Counted from the stretch's first letter, positions 9,801 to 17,774 are shown. The stretch: 59,348 nucleotides of DNA from an uncultured Collinsella sp. (GCA_905210085.1 CAJLVJ010000006.1:1-59348); one strand, 5' to 3'. Notes: a model not told the origin generated them from the sequence alone. Translations and numbers: made by a program.

Positions 9801-10491
9801 CACGGCGCGTCTGACCGCGCTTTCCGAGTTCCAGGACCTGGGCAGCGGCATGCGCATCGCCATGCGCGATCTGGAGATCCGCGGTGCCGGTTCGCTCATG
9901 GGTGCCGAGCAGCACGGCAACCTGTCGAGCGTGGGCTTTGACCTGTTTACGCAGATGCTGGGACAGGCCGTGGCCGAGGCGCGCGGCGATGACGATGCCG
10001 GCGTGGAGGCGGCGAGCGTGGGCATCAACCTGCCGGCAGACTACTTCTTGTCCGAGGAGTACATGCCGGCGGTGGACCAGCGCGTGCTCGTGTACCGCAA
10101 GCTCGCGGCGGCTGAGGACTTGGAGAGTATCGACGAGGTGCAGGAGGAGACCGAGGCCGCGCATGGCGAGCTGCCGTTGGCGGGACTCAACCTGTTCAAC
10201 CGCGCGCGTATCCGCATCCGCGGCGAGCGCTTGGGGCTCGAGAGTGTCACGCTCAGCGGCGGACGCATCACGTTTTTGGGCGTCGAGGTGCCCAAGAAAG
10301 TGGCCTTTGAACTTAAGACCCGCTATGGCGCGGTGAACTTCCCCAAGAGCCGCAAGCTGTCGGTGCCCTACAAGGCGGGCGCCGGCGCGGGCAGCGGCCT
10401 GGGCCGCGGCCTCGACGCCAACGACGGCACCGGCCCGGTGGCGGCGGCGCTCATGCTGCTGCAACAGCTGGGCGCTAGCGACGACGACTAG
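6859..10491 (+). CDS. mfd: Transcription-repair coupling factor Mfd
   Basis: A 1210-residue DNA translocase that removes RNA polymerase stalled at lesions and recruits UvrA. The UvrB-like N-terminal region spans roughly residues 1-340. The RNA-polymerase-interacting domain begins near 530 (FKPGDYVVHATHGIALF). RecG-like motor motifs include Walker A GDVGFGKTE near 682-690, DEEQ near 784, LSATPIPRTM and the motif VI region QLKGRVGRS. The TRCF domain is at the C-terminus. ATG 6859 has GGAGGA 7 nt upstream. Length matches the family (about 1150-1200). Confidence 0.96.
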   Translation: MLIHRIAAQLYTAEALQTVEAGLDAGEDVTLAVSQSGRTLMAAAQFARRPRPTVYIVSGEDAADRAARSLAAYVGLAHVCRFPERKDYPWREQAPDDAVVAQRCEALGRIVRGDNCVMVASARALLRCVPPVESHYWESTTFAVGEETPFDEVPQRLVGMGYTNAGAADAPGLFHVHGDTVEVFPAQEKAPVRIEFFGDEIDRIRRMVSSTGQTIGNEDSIEIFPCRELALTDEAVHNMHVALYRASQDDSKLAALLEMVDARIVTPELDRFLPVMYGQTVSPLAHVSGKALVVLSEPRSLFDDCLRAYEDIEARAGEAGIDRLDGLYVRAQQLDFGAQQRLNYVSLIRAGGAVTAELKIEQPAIAGSDNRFMTRIQEVVGKRYACVFAIPDRGARESMELTFGDEGITFEESLTAAPENAGAIGDRVRVAAADSADRAARQEAHASIRERKADALNARSLEAGAAQAAAGAAVPTISRGRVTFVDAALPQGVVVPDANLAVFSIADLNARMDANRARSRRKVDITQITFPFKPGDYVVHATHGIALFSEIARQEVGGKERDYFLLEYADGDKLYVPLEQVDRITRYVGPDGDKPRLTRLNTADWTRATNKARKNAKKLAFDLVDLYTRRSSITGIACPPDTPEQIEMEESFPYDETRDQLEAIADIKADMEAPKPMDRLLCGDVGFGKTEVALRAAFKCVDSGRQVMVLCPTTILAQQHYETFFERFAPFGLEVEVLSRFRTPAQQKRALKAFAEGTIDVLIGTHRLLSADVNPKNLGLVIIDEEQRFGVQHKEQLKNLREQIDVLTLSATPIPRTMQMATSGVRDMSLITTPPTGRRPVIVHVGEYDPDVVSAAIRLEVGRGGQVYYVSNRVKTIDDAVARVHEAAPEARVGVAHGKMSPREVEDVMIEFATKKIDVLIATTIVESGIDNATANTLIIEDSQRLGLAQLYQLKGRVGRSATQAYAYFMFPGELPLTEEATARLTALSEFQDLGSGMRIAMRDLEIRGAGSLMGAEQHGNLSSVGFDLFTQMLGQAVAEARGDDDAGVEAASVGINLPADYFLSEEYMPAVDQRVLVYRKLAAAEDLESIDEVQEETEAAHGELPLAGLNLFNRARIRIRGERLGLESVTLSGGRITFLGVEVPKKVAFELKTRYGAVNFPKSRKLSVPYKAGAGAGSGLGRGLDANDGTGPVAAALMLLQQLGASDDD

Positions 10492-10496
10492 CGGGT

Positions 10497-10620
10497 CGAC
10501 GCTGCAAACGCTCCATTTGGGCAATCTGACCCTCACTCGTCGGTCGCGTACGCAAGTACGCTTCCCTCCTCCTTCGGGCCACCTTGCCACAAATGGAACG
10601 TTTTCGCTCACTTATGCTCA
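10497..10620. repeat. Variable-stem palindromic element, copy 1
   Basis: The fixed flank GTCGACGCTGCAAAC is followed by GGCAATCTG, an internal region and TTTTCGCT. The arms are AACGCTCCATTTG (10507-10519) and CAAATGGAACGTT (10590-10602), which pair at 12 of 13 positions plus a G-T. Copies at 23729 and 52583 share the flanks and GGCAATCTG but have different, still complementary, arms. It sits between mfd and the PAP2 gene. Confidence 0.7.
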
Positions 10621-10702
10621 ACCTGTAAGGGTATTTATGGGACAAAGCTATCTTTGCCCCACCATGTTGCGGGTCGACCCTTCGCCCGACCGAAAGGAAA
10701 GC

Positions 10703-11566
10703 ATGTTCGGATACATCTATAAGAAAGATGTCGCCATTATCGCGGTTGTCCTGTGCCTTTGCCTGGGCGTGGGCAGTTTCTTCGATTATCAGATCTCGAG
10801 CGCGCTGTTCAACGTCGGCAGCATGTACGGTCGCTTTATCGAGGCCGCCGGCGAGCTGCCGTTCGAGCTGACGGCGAGCATCGCGGGCGTTATGCTCGTG
10901 CGCGCGGTGCGTCCCGACTCCAGGGGGAGCAAATGGCTCGCCGTGCTCGGCATCCTCGTCAACATTGGCCTGGCCGGCTACGAGATCGTTTCGTCCCTGC
11001 GGGTTGGCGGCAAACTCATCGCGGTTCAGTTGGTGCTGACGTTTGTGCTGGTCATCGCCGCTAACCTTGTCGTCTATCGCCTCACGCGCACGACCGAGCC
11101 CGACGAGCTCACGCGCTGGGCGTTGATGGTGCTTGTCGTGTGGGTCGCTCAGGCCATCATCCTCAACGTCATTGTTAAGCCGTTGTGGTCGCGCCCGCGC
11201 ATGCGCGTGATCGAGGTCACGCCGGGGCTCAATTTTCAGCCGTGGTGGGTGATCGGCAATCCCGACAAGTGGACCTATATCGCCGCCGGCGTGATCAAGG
11301 ACGGGTTCAAGTCGTTTGCGAGCGGACACACGGCGCATGCGGCGATCGGCCTTATGCTCGCCGGGCTTCCCGCAGCGGCCTTTAAGGAAAAGCCGTCGCG
11401 CCGCCGCGTGATCTTTTGGGCGGCGGCTGTGGTCGCGGCGCTCGTCGCCTTTGGTCGCATCGTGATTGGAGCACACTTTTTGAGCGACGTGAGCTGCGGT
11501 TTTGCCCTGGTACTGGCACTTGAGTGTCTTGCCGCGCGCATTGCCTATCCCAACGGCGTACAATAG
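10703..11566 (+). CDS. PAP2-superfamily membrane phosphatase
   Basis: Integral membrane acid phosphatase-like protein of 287 residues, with about six hydrophobic segments. The three PAP2 catalytic signatures are present: KPLWSRP, the SGHT loop with its catalytic His, and GRIVIGAHFLSD with the nucleophilic His. Likely substrates are lipid phosphates such as undecaprenyl pyrophosphate or phosphatidyl-phosphates; the sequence does not decide. ATG 10703 has AAAGGAAA just upstream and starts the first hydrophobic stretch. It is followed after 45 nt by the threonine aldolase gene. Confidence 0.85.
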   Translation: MFGYIYKKDVAIIAVVLCLCLGVGSFFDYQISSALFNVGSMYGRFIEAAGELPFELTASIAGVMLVRAVRPDSRGSKWLAVLGILVNIGLAGYEIVSSLRVGGKLIAVQLVLTFVLVIAANLVVYRLTRTTEPDELTRWALMVLVVWVAQAIILNVIVKPLWSRPRMRVIEVTPGLNFQPWWVIGNPDKWTYIAAGVIKDGFKSFASGHTAHAAIGLMLAGLPAAAFKEKPSRRRVIFWAAAVVAALVAFGRIVIGAHFLSDVSCGFALVLALECLAARIAYPNGVQ

Positions 11567-11611
11567 CCCCGTTTGAATCATCTGGCCGATACCCGGTAAG
11601 AGAGGATTGCC

Positions 11612-12637
11612 ATGCTCGCGTTTAACAACGACTATTCCCACGGCGCACATCCGGCAGTGCTGCAGGCGCTCGTCGATACCAACATGGAGCCGCAGCCCGG
11701 CTACGGTACCGATGTACACACCAAGCGTGCCAAGCAGCTTATCCGCGAGGCCTGCCAGGCCCCCGATGCCGACGTGTTTTTTCTGGTGGGCGGCACGCAG
11801 GCCAACGCGACGGTAATCGACATGCTGCTCGCTCCGTACGAGGGCGTCGTTGCTGCTGAGACTGGCCACGTCGCCTGCCACGAGGCGGGCGCCATCGAGT
11901 TTGGCGGCCACAAGGTGCTCACCATCCCCGGCTACGAGGGCAAGATGCACGCCGAGGACCTCGAGAACTATATCCAGGTGTTCTACGAAAACGAGAGCTA
12001 CGAGCACACGGTGTTTCCGGGTGCCGTGTACGTGAGTCTATCGACCGAGTACGGCACGCTGTACTCTAAGGCCGAGCTCGCGGCGATTCACGCGGTGTGC
12101 CAGACGCGCCAGATTCCGCTGTTTGTGGATGGCGCCCGCCTGGCCTATGCGCTGGCGGCCGATGAGTGCGACATTACCCTGCCCGAGCTGGCGCAGCTGT
12201 GCGACGTGTTCTACATCGGCGGCACCAAGTGCGGCGCGCTTTGCGGCGAGGCCGTGGTGTTTTGCGGCATGCACGCCCCGGCGCATCCCATTCCGCGTAT
12301 TAAGCAGCATGGCGCGTTGCTGGCCAAGGGCCGCCTGACGGGTGTGCAGTTTGAGGCACTCTTTACCGACGGCCTGTATTTTGAGATTGGTCGCCAGGCG
12401 ATTGAGACCGCTCAGGCGCTGCGTCGCGTGCTGCACGAGCGCGGCTACCAGTTCTTCTTGGAGACGCCCACAAACCAGCAGTTTGTGATTCTGCCCAACG
12501 AGGACATGGCCCGCATTCGCGAGCATGCCTCGATTGAGTACTGGGAAAAGTACGACGATACCCACACGGTGGTGCGTTTTTGCACCAGCTGGGCCACGAC
12601 GCAGGAGGATATCGACGCGTTGGCGGCTGTCCTGTAG
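11612..12637 (+). CDS. ltaE: Low-specificity L-threonine aldolase
   Basis: PLP enzyme of the beta-eliminating lyase/threonine aldolase family (341 residues), splitting L-threonine or allo-threonine into glycine and acetaldehyde. The PLP-binding Lys is K206 in YIGGTKCGAL. FNNDYSHGAHPAVL at the N-terminus, GYGTDVHTKRA and VDGARLAYAL are typical of the fold. AGAGGA precedes the ATG. A strong terminator follows at 12656. Some members prefer other beta-hydroxy amino acids, so exact substrate is not fixed. Confidence 0.88.
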   Translation: MLAFNNDYSHGAHPAVLQALVDTNMEPQPGYGTDVHTKRAKQLIREACQAPDADVFFLVGGTQANATVIDMLLAPYEGVVAAETGHVACHEAGAIEFGGHKVLTIPGYEGKMHAEDLENYIQVFYENESYEHTVFPGAVYVSLSTEYGTLYSKAELAAIHAVCQTRQIPLFVDGARLAYALAADECDITLPELAQLCDVFYIGGTKCGALCGEAVVFCGMHAPAHPIPRIKQHGALLAKGRLTGVQFEALFTDGLYFEIGRQAIETAQALRRVLHERGYQFFLETPTNQQFVILPNEDMARIREHASIEYWEKYDDTHTVVRFCTSWATTQEDIDALAAVL

Positions 12638-12655
12638 CCTGATGTAATGACAAGG

Positions 12656-12697
12656 GGCCGCCCTGCGCCTGAGCTTGGCGCAGGGCGGCCTTTGCTT
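12656..12697 (+). terminator. Intrinsic terminator after threonine aldolase
   Basis: Perfect 14-bp arms GGCCGCCCTGCGCC (12656-12669) and GGCGCAGGGCGGCC (12677-12690) with a 7-nt loop, then TTTGCTTTT. Confidence 0.9.
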
Positions 12698-12715
12698 TTG
12701 GGGGAGAAGGGTTGT

Positions 12716-13297
12716 ATGACCGAGATGTCCGAGCCGACGATTCGCCTGGCGACGCCCGATGATGCGCCGGCGTTGCTTGCCATCTATGAGCCGTATGTGC
12801 GCCAGACGGCGATTACCTGCGAATACGAGGTGCCGAGCGTTGAGGAGTTCGCCGGGCGTATTGAGCGTACGCTCAAGCGCTATCCGTATTTGGTGATGGA
12901 GTTGGACGGGCGTCCGGTAGGCTATGCCTATGTGAGTCCGCTTAACAGCCGCGAGGCGTACGACTGGTCGGTCGAGACGTCGATCTACCTGGCGCGCGAT
13001 GTACGCCACGGCGGGCTGGGTCGCGAGCTGCACGATGCGCTCAAGCAATGCCTGATCGCGATGGGCATCACCAACATGTGCGCGCTCATTGCCGTGCCGC
13101 ACGATAAGGACGACGAGTACCTGACGCACAACAGCCAGGATTTCCATGCCCATATGGGATATCGCCTGGTGGGCGCCTTCGACCGCTGCGCCCAAAAGTT
13201 CGGCCGCTGGTACGACATGTGCTGGATGGAGTTGGTCCTAGCCGAGCGCACACCCAACCAACCCAAACCAACCTGGTTCCCCGACCTCCTCGCCTAA
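12716..13297 (+). CDS. GNAT acetyltransferase, phosphinothricin-acetyltransferase-like
   Basis: A 193-residue GNAT protein resembling the Pat/Bar/YncA group, which N-acetylates small amines such as phosphinothricin or methionine sulfoximine. The acetyl-CoA loop is RHGGLGREL (around residues 99-107). Conserved family residues are seen in YEPYVRQTAITCEYEVPS, PLNSREAYDW and the C-terminal KFGRWYDMCWMEL. GGAGAAGG precedes ATG 12716. Its stop codon lies in the left arm of a GTCCC palindrome that separates it from the convergent GntR gene. Confidence 0.8.
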   Translation: MTEMSEPTIRLATPDDAPALLAIYEPYVRQTAITCEYEVPSVEEFAGRIERTLKRYPYLVMELDGRPVGYAYVSPLNSREAYDWSVETSIYLARDVRHGGLGRELHDALKQCLIAMGITNMCALIAVPHDKDDEYLTHNSQDFHAHMGYRLVGAFDRCAQKFGRWYDMCWMELVLAERTPNQPKPTWFPDLLA

Positions 13298-13336
13298 AAC
13301 CACCACAAAGGTGCCTGTCCCCTTTGTGGTGGTTTT
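13296..13336. repeat. GTCCC palindrome, family A, copy 1 (bidirectional terminator-like)
   Basis: 15-bp arms AAAACCACCACAAAG and CTTTGTGGTGGTTTT surround loop GTGCCTGTCCC. The A/T-run ends make it a likely terminator for both convergent genes. Near-identical copies are at 33173-33210 and 34966-35004. Confidence 0.8.
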
Positions 13337-13344
13337 GGTGTTGG

Positions 13345-14067
13345 TTAGCCGATGGGCTCGGTGTATTTGGCGCGGTCGGTGCGTTGGATGCGCTTGGAGA
13401 CGTGGAGCGGGCGACCGTCGGTGTCGTAGACGTAGTCGGTGATTAGGATTAACGCCTGCCCGCGCTCAACGTTGAGCAAAAACGCCTCGTTTTGCGAGGC
13501 ATAGCACACCTCAAAGGTCTTGTGCCCCTGTGCCGGCGCGCGATGGAATTCCTGGCGCAGCGTGGCGTAGAGCGAACCGTTGATATCGCGATCGATGAGT
13601 GCCTCAAAGCTCGGTGGTAGATAGGTGGTCTCCAGGCACAGCGGCGCATCGTCCAGATAACGCAGACGGACAAGTTTGACGAGCTTGCTGCCCACGGCGG
13701 CATCAAAGAACTTAGCTATGCTGCCGCCCGCCTTGGTAAAGCCCGAGTCCACGGTGCGCGTGGTGGGCTTCATGCCCTGGCCTTCGACCTGCTTGGTATA
13801 GCTCGAAAACACCAGGTTGTTCTCGTGGAGCGCGGGCGTGTCGGCCACAAAGGCACCACGTCCGCGCTCGGTGCGAACCAGGCCCTCATCAACGAGCACC
13901 TTAAGGGCATGGCGCACGGTGCTGCGCGACAGCCCCGATTCGTCCATGAGTTCCATCTCGGACGGCAGCTTGTCTTCACGCGCGTAGACGCCGGCGGCGA
14001 TGCGGTCACGCAGCATGCCCGCCAAGCGCTCGTATTGGCTCAGTTTCTTTTTAGATGAAGCGTTCAT
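13345..14067 (-). CDS. GntR-family (HutC/UTRA) regulator, divergent from SIS gene
   Basis: A 240-residue regulator with an N-terminal winged helix (about residues 10-75, including KLPSEMELMDESGLSRSTVRHAL) and a C-terminal UTRA ligand domain of the chorismate-lyase fold, which in HutC-type proteins binds a phosphorylated sugar or similar effector. It is transcribed away from the SIS deglycase at 14273 across a 205-bp, AT-rich control region with repeated TTGTATGC boxes. The likely job is substrate-responsive repression of that SIS gene and of itself (inference). Confidence 0.88.
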   Translation of the reverse strand: MNASSKKKLSQYERLAGMLRDRIAAGVYAREDKLPSEMELMDESGLSRSTVRHALKVLVDEGLVRTERGRGAFVADTPALHENNLVFSSYTKQVEGQGMKPTTRTVDSGFTKAGGSIAKFFDAAVGSKLVKLVRLRYLDDAPLCLETTYLPPSFEALIDRDINGSLYATLRQEFHRAPAQGHKTFEVCYASQNEAFLLNVERGQALILITDYVYDTDGRPLHVSKRIQRTDRAKYTEPIG

Positions 14068-14087
14068 GCGATCAGCCTATATCTAAC

Positions 14088-14235
14088 TTGTATGCTTATC
14101 TAAGCAAGCATGTATTCAATACAACAATAAAATCGCTGGTATCGAGCTACCGAAAACCTTACCAGTAAAATTTCTAAGATAAATATAGCATACAACTAGT
14201 CGACATAACCAAAACATGTATGTAACTTGTATGCC
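14088..14235. promoter_or_regulatory. GntR operator region between regulator and SIS gene
   Basis: TTGTATGC occurs near 14088 and again near 14228 (both within AACTTGTATGC), and its reverse complement GCATACAA lies near 14190. A diverged GCATGTATT sits at 14107. The AT-rich segment holds the promoters of both divergent genes. The three boxes are the natural candidates for binding by the adjacent GntR protein. Confidence 0.55.
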
Positions 14236-14272
14236 ATCGAGAGCATCAAACGAGAAGAAAGGCTGATGCACG

Positions 14273-15265
14273 ATGACTACTCAGGAACAGGTTAAGGATG
14301 TCGTCTCCCAGGTTCTGGCTGACAAGGCAGACAAGGGCGGCATCAAGCGCGTCGTGTGGATTGGCGCCGGCGGATCCAACGGCGGCAACTATCCTGCTCA
14401 GTACTTTATGGAGCACGAGGCCACGCAGGTCGTGAGCTCCAGCTACACCAGCAACGAGTTCGTGCACGCTACCCCGGCCTACGTCAACGAGAACACCCTG
14501 GCCGTCGTCGTGTCCATGCGCGGCACCAAGGAGACCATCGTCGCCGCCCAGGTCGCCAAGGACCACGGCGCCAGCACCATCGCCATCTATGTTGACGAGT
14601 CCGGCCTCACCGAGGTCTGCGACTACAAGATCCAGTACGACAGCTTGGCCGTCGACGAGTCCTGCATGGGTCGCACCAACTCTGCCGTCGTGACCATGAT
14701 CGCCATGGAGCTTACGCAGCAGACCGAGGGCTATGCCGAGTACGAGACCGCTATGGCCGCCTTCGACTTGGTCGACCCCATCTATCGCAAGGCCGTCGAG
14801 TACACCCGTCCGCTCGCTGCCAAGTGGGCCGAGCAGAACGCCGACAAGCCCTGCATCAACGTGATGGCTCAGGGTCCGCTCTTTGGTGCCGCCTACGTCT
14901 TTAGCATCTGCAACGTGCAGGAGATGCTGCAGATTGACTCCTGCACCATCAACACCTGCGACTTCTTCCATGGTCCCTTCGAGATTCTGGACAAGCGCAC
15001 CTCGCTGTTCCAGCTCATCAGCGTCGGCCGTAGCCGCTGCAACGACGAGCGCGGCATCCGCTTCGTCAACCAGTACGGTGGCGAGCGCGTCTATCAGCTC
15101 GACGCCAAGGAGCTCGGTCTCAACGACATCAAGGACAGCGTGAGCGAGTACTTCAACCACCTGATCTTTGCCCCGATCCTCAACAACGTGTATATGCGCG
15201 CGCTCTCTGCCGTCACCCACAAGGACTACATGACGCGCCGCTACATGTGGAAGCTTGACTACTAG
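14273..15265 (+). CDS. SIS-domain sugar-phosphate deglycase (FrlB/FraB-like) 1
   Basis: A 330-residue double-SIS protein of the FrlB/FraB/GfrE group, which split 6-phosphorylated Amadori compounds into hexose phosphate and amino acid. The first SIS site reads WIGAGGSNGG. The isomerase-type catalytic pair is kept: E217 (QEML) and H233 (DFFHGPFE), 16 residues apart as in GlmS. The C-terminal RRYMWKLDY is typical. One oddity is Asp in place of the usual Glu in the (E/D)FFHG motif. No PTS genes adjoin it; its partner is the divergent GntR. The exact amino-acid moiety cannot be told. Confidence 0.8.
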   Translation: MTTQEQVKDVVSQVLADKADKGGIKRVVWIGAGGSNGGNYPAQYFMEHEATQVVSSSYTSNEFVHATPAYVNENTLAVVVSMRGTKETIVAAQVAKDHGASTIAIYVDESGLTEVCDYKIQYDSLAVDESCMGRTNSAVVTMIAMELTQQTEGYAEYETAMAAFDLVDPIYRKAVEYTRPLAAKWAEQNADKPCINVMAQGPLFGAAYVFSICNVQEMLQIDSCTINTCDFFHGPFEILDKRTSLFQLISVGRSRCNDERGIRFVNQYGGERVYQLDAKELGLNDIKDSVSEYFNHLIFAPILNNVYMRALSAVTHKDYMTRRYMWKLDY

Positions 15266-15301
15266 GGGATAGAGCGGCCTAACAGCTCGATGTCCTCATA
15301 A

Positions 15302-15366
15302 GTTGCGGTGGAATAGTTCCTGTTTGGGGGCTTGAAGTCTCTATTTAGGAACTATTTCACCGCAAC
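15302..15366. repeat. Inverted repeat after the SIS gene
   Basis: 20-bp arms GTTGCGGTGGAATAGTTCCT (15302-15321) and its near-perfect complement (15347-15366, one mismatch) are separated by 25 nt. It may terminate the SIS transcript. A second, longer palindrome follows directly. Confidence 0.75.
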
Positions 15367-15370
15367 CGCC

Positions 15371-15460
15371 AAATGATCCGCTGGGGACGGAGGAAAACGG
15401 ATCACTGACTCAGACCAGCCCCTCAGTGATCCGTTTTCCTCCGTCCCCAGCGGATCATTT
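15371..15460. repeat. Perfect 38-bp-arm palindrome with GTCCCC/GGGGAC core
   Basis: The arms 15371-15408 and 15423-15460 are exact reverse complements with a 14-nt loop. Each arm contains GGGGACGGAGG or its complement. It is among the longest perfect inverted repeats in the window and, with 15302-15366, fills the gap before the EamA promoter. Confidence 0.9.
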
Positions 15461-15493
15461 TTCCGTTCGGCGATTTGTGTCTTGAAAAATGTA

Positions 15494-15510
15494 TATAACG
15501 ACTATAACGT
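15494..15510 (+). promoter_or_regulatory. TATAACG boxes before EamA transporter
   Basis: TATAACG and TATAACGT occur as direct repeats 9 bp apart. The same box is found before the PTS operon (16778-16798), the GntR gene at 22972 (22921-22934) and the SIS-PTS operon at 40330 (40276-40285). It is probably an operator of a shared regulon. Confidence 0.5.
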
Positions 15511-15549
15511 AGTGTGAAACATATTGGAAACAATACCGAGGAGGCTGCG

Positions 15550-16632
15550 TTGAAGAAAAGCAATCTGGGCTATGTGCTGGTGCTGATCGCCGCGCTTATG
15601 TGGGGCAGCATCGGAATCTTTGTAAACGGCATTGCGGCCATGGGCGTTTCGTCCCAGAGCATGGCTGCCTTTCGCTTGTTGGTCGGAGCGCTTGTCTTGG
15701 CGCCGGTCCTGATGTTTATGGGCTGCCGTCCGGGTGAGGGGTCTACCGTGGCTCAGGGTCCCCTGGCGCTATTCAAGGCAAGCCCCAAAGAGCTCGTCCC
15801 CTGCGCACTTGTCGGTATCGTCGGCTTGGCCGTCGCCAACACCTGCTATTACGAGTGCATGGGCGAGGTGGGCATGTCCACGGCCTCGGTGCTGCTCTAC
15901 ACCTCGCCGGTGTTTGGCGTCATGCTCGGCCGCGTGCTTTATCGCGAGGACGTGACCCCCAACAAGCTCGTTGCCATTGTCTTTAACATCGTTGGCTGCG
16001 TGCTTGCGGTGACCAATGGCGACCTTTCCGGTTTTCATTTTTCGGTTTGGGGCGTCACGTCGGGCGTGATTGCAGGCTTTTGCGGTGCGTCGCTTGCGGT
16101 GTTTAGCCGGATAGCAACCAAGACGGTCCACCCGCTGGCTGTCACGTTTTGGGGCTTTGTTTTTGGCGGTGCGGTTATGACAGCTATCGCGGCTCCGTGG
16201 CCGGATGTCGCCGCGGCAATGTCGCCACAGCTGCTGCTGTTGTTCCTTGGCTTTGGACTCATCCCCACAGCCGTGGCCTACATCTTATATATGCAGGGTC
16301 TGTCCATGGGGCTCGAGACATCGAAAGTTCCCGTCGTAATGTCTTTCGAGACGGTCGTCACCGTACTGGTGGGCATTGGTGTCTATGCCGAGCCCGCCGG
16401 CGCGATCAAGGTCCTGGGCATCGTGCTGGTGCTCGCGTCCATCCTGATCATGAACACCGATTTCTCCAAGCTGCGCAACAGTGCCTTTGTCGGCCATATC
16501 GTTGAGAGCATGGCCTTTAAGCCCAACGCGTGGTGGACGGAGAAATCGCAGGACATGGATCTGTTCCGCGAGCGCACCGGCATCGCGCTGGAGCCCACCG
16601 TGCAGGAAAGCCCCTGGTACTTTGTGCGATAG
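15550..16632 (+). CDS. EamA/DMT-family transporter
   Basis: A 360-residue drug/metabolite transporter with ten predicted membrane helices in two EamA repeats (about residues 8-150 and 165-300). A hydrophilic tail of about 50 residues follows, longer than usual. The start is TTG 15550, supported by GAGGAGG at 15538-15544; the GTG at 15514 has no such site. TATAACG boxes lie just upstream, linking its control to the PTS operon that follows. It might move an amino acid released by deglycation, but substrate is unknown. Confidence 0.85.
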   Translation: MKKSNLGYVLVLIAALMWGSIGIFVNGIAAMGVSSQSMAAFRLLVGALVLAPVLMFMGCRPGEGSTVAQGPLALFKASPKELVPCALVGIVGLAVANTCYYECMGEVGMSTASVLLYTSPVFGVMLGRVLYREDVTPNKLVAIVFNIVGCVLAVTNGDLSGFHFSVWGVTSGVIAGFCGASLAVFSRIATKTVHPLAVTFWGFVFGGAVMTAIAAPWPDVAAAMSPQLLLLFLGFGLIPTAVAYILYMQGLSMGLETSKVPVVMSFETVVTVLVGIGVYAEPAGAIKVLGIVLVLASILIMNTDFSKLRNSAFVGHIVESMAFKPNAWWTEKSQDMDLFRERTGIALEPTVQESPWYFVR

Positions 16633-16777
16633 GGGATTGGCGAGGCGTCTGATCTGGGGTTATCCAGTCAGCGTCGGCCAACCCAGCCCCAACGTTTCAA
16701 GTACGTTAAACCCGTCAACGGTCGATTTTCATCCGCGAACGGTCTTTATACTAATTAGCAATATCCGCAACGTATAA

Positions 16778-16798
16778 GACGTTATAATGACCATAACG
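16778..16798. promoter_or_regulatory. Operator-like CGTTAT/ATAACG inverted repeat before PTS operon
   Basis: GACGTTATAATGACCATAACG contains CGTTAT and ATAACG as a spaced inverted pair and overlaps the likely -10 region (TATAAT at 16783-16788). It is followed by AAAGGAGGAGG, the ribosome site of the EIIAB gene. The palindromic form is what a dimeric GntR would bind. Confidence 0.55.
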
Positions 16799-16814
16799 AA
16801 AAGGAGGAGGCAAG

Positions 16815-17738
16815 ATGAATCAGATCATTCTCGCATCTCATGGCGGCCTGGCCGCAGGCGCCAAAGACACGCTCGAGATGGTTCTCGGCGACGTGTCGAA
16901 CGTCCACGTCGTGTCGCTTGCTCGTGACGACAAGGAGCCCATCACCAACAAGGTGGACGCCATGATCGCCACGTTCAACGCGGACGACACCGTCTATGTG
17001 CTGACCGATATGCTCGGCAGCTCGGTCAACAACAACATGGTCGAGCTTTCCAAGAACGGCACGAAGTTCACGGTTGTCAGCGGTTTCAATATTCCGCTGG
17101 CGCTGACGCTCGCTATGAGCCCCGCCCCCATCAAGGGTGCCGAGCTCGCGGCCCTCATCAACGAGGCCCGCACCGGTCTGACCAACCCCAATGCACCGGT
17201 CGAGGCTGCCGCGGCTCCCGCCAAGAAGGCCAAGGCGCCCCGTCACAGCTCCGGTCCCGCCAAGATCGTCCTCGCACGTCTTGACTACCGTCTGCTGCAC
17301 GGCCAGGTCGTCTTTACCTGGACCACCAAGGTTCAGGCCGAGCGCATCATCGTCGTCGACAACGCTGCCGCCAACGATGACATCAAGAAGGGCGCTCTTA
17401 AGCTGGCCAAGCCCCAGGGCGTGCGCCTGAACGTCTTCACCGTCGAGCGTGCCCTCGCCAAGATGGACAAGCTCAACACCCTCGGCGAGCGCGTCATGTT
17501 CGTCTTTGGCAACACGGCCGAGATGCTGCAGTTCTGCCAGGGCTACAAGCTCGACGCCATCAACCTGGGCGCCACCGCCAACCACGACGGTGCCGATCAG
17601 ATTGGCGGCAAGGACAGCTCCGTCTTCTTCGACGCCACCCAGAAGGCCGACGTCAACCAGCTGCTCGACATGGGCATCAAGCTCTACGTCCAGCAGACCC
17701 CTACGTATCAGAGCGTCGACATCGACGCCAAGCTGTAA
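16815..17738 (+). CDS. Mannose-family PTS EIIAB (fused)
   Basis: A 307-residue fusion of EIIA (residues 1-120) and EIIB (about 148-307) joined by an Ala/Pro/Lys linker. The EIIA phosphorylation site is H9 in LASHGG; the EIIB site is H162 in RLDYRLLHGQV. The protein takes phosphate from HPr and passes it to the incoming sugar at the IIC/IID permease. It is the first gene of the operon IIAB-IIC-IID-SIS and has a very strong ribosome site. Because a SIS deglycase is encoded in the same operon, the substrate is more likely an Amadori compound than mannose (as for GfrABCD and related systems). Confidence 0.88.
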   Translation: MNQIILASHGGLAAGAKDTLEMVLGDVSNVHVVSLARDDKEPITNKVDAMIATFNADDTVYVLTDMLGSSVNNNMVELSKNGTKFTVVSGFNIPLALTLAMSPAPIKGAELAALINEARTGLTNPNAPVEAAAAPAKKAKAPRHSSGPAKIVLARLDYRLLHGQVVFTWTTKVQAERIIVVDNAAANDDIKKGALKLAKPQGVRLNVFTVERALAKMDKLNTLGERVMFVFGNTAEMLQFCQGYKLDAINLGATANHDGADQIGGKDSSVFFDATQKADVNQLLDMGIKLYVQQTPTYQSVDIDAKL

Positions 17739-17774
17739 TCAACCAGGCTTTTGCCTGACTGAAAGGAGAAGGGT

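Noticed and set aside
7084..10611. A very long open frame on the minus strand opposite mfd (about 1175 codons), and similar ones opposite the exporter, recQ and the M16C protease
   Set aside because: These are shadows of high-GC, codon-biased genes. They lack family motifs and ribosome sites, and their sense partners are unambiguous.
12656..12697. Palindrome considered as another mobile repeat
   Set aside because: It is single-copy here, has no GTCCC core and sits 18 nt after a stop codon with a T-run, so an ordinary terminator suffices.
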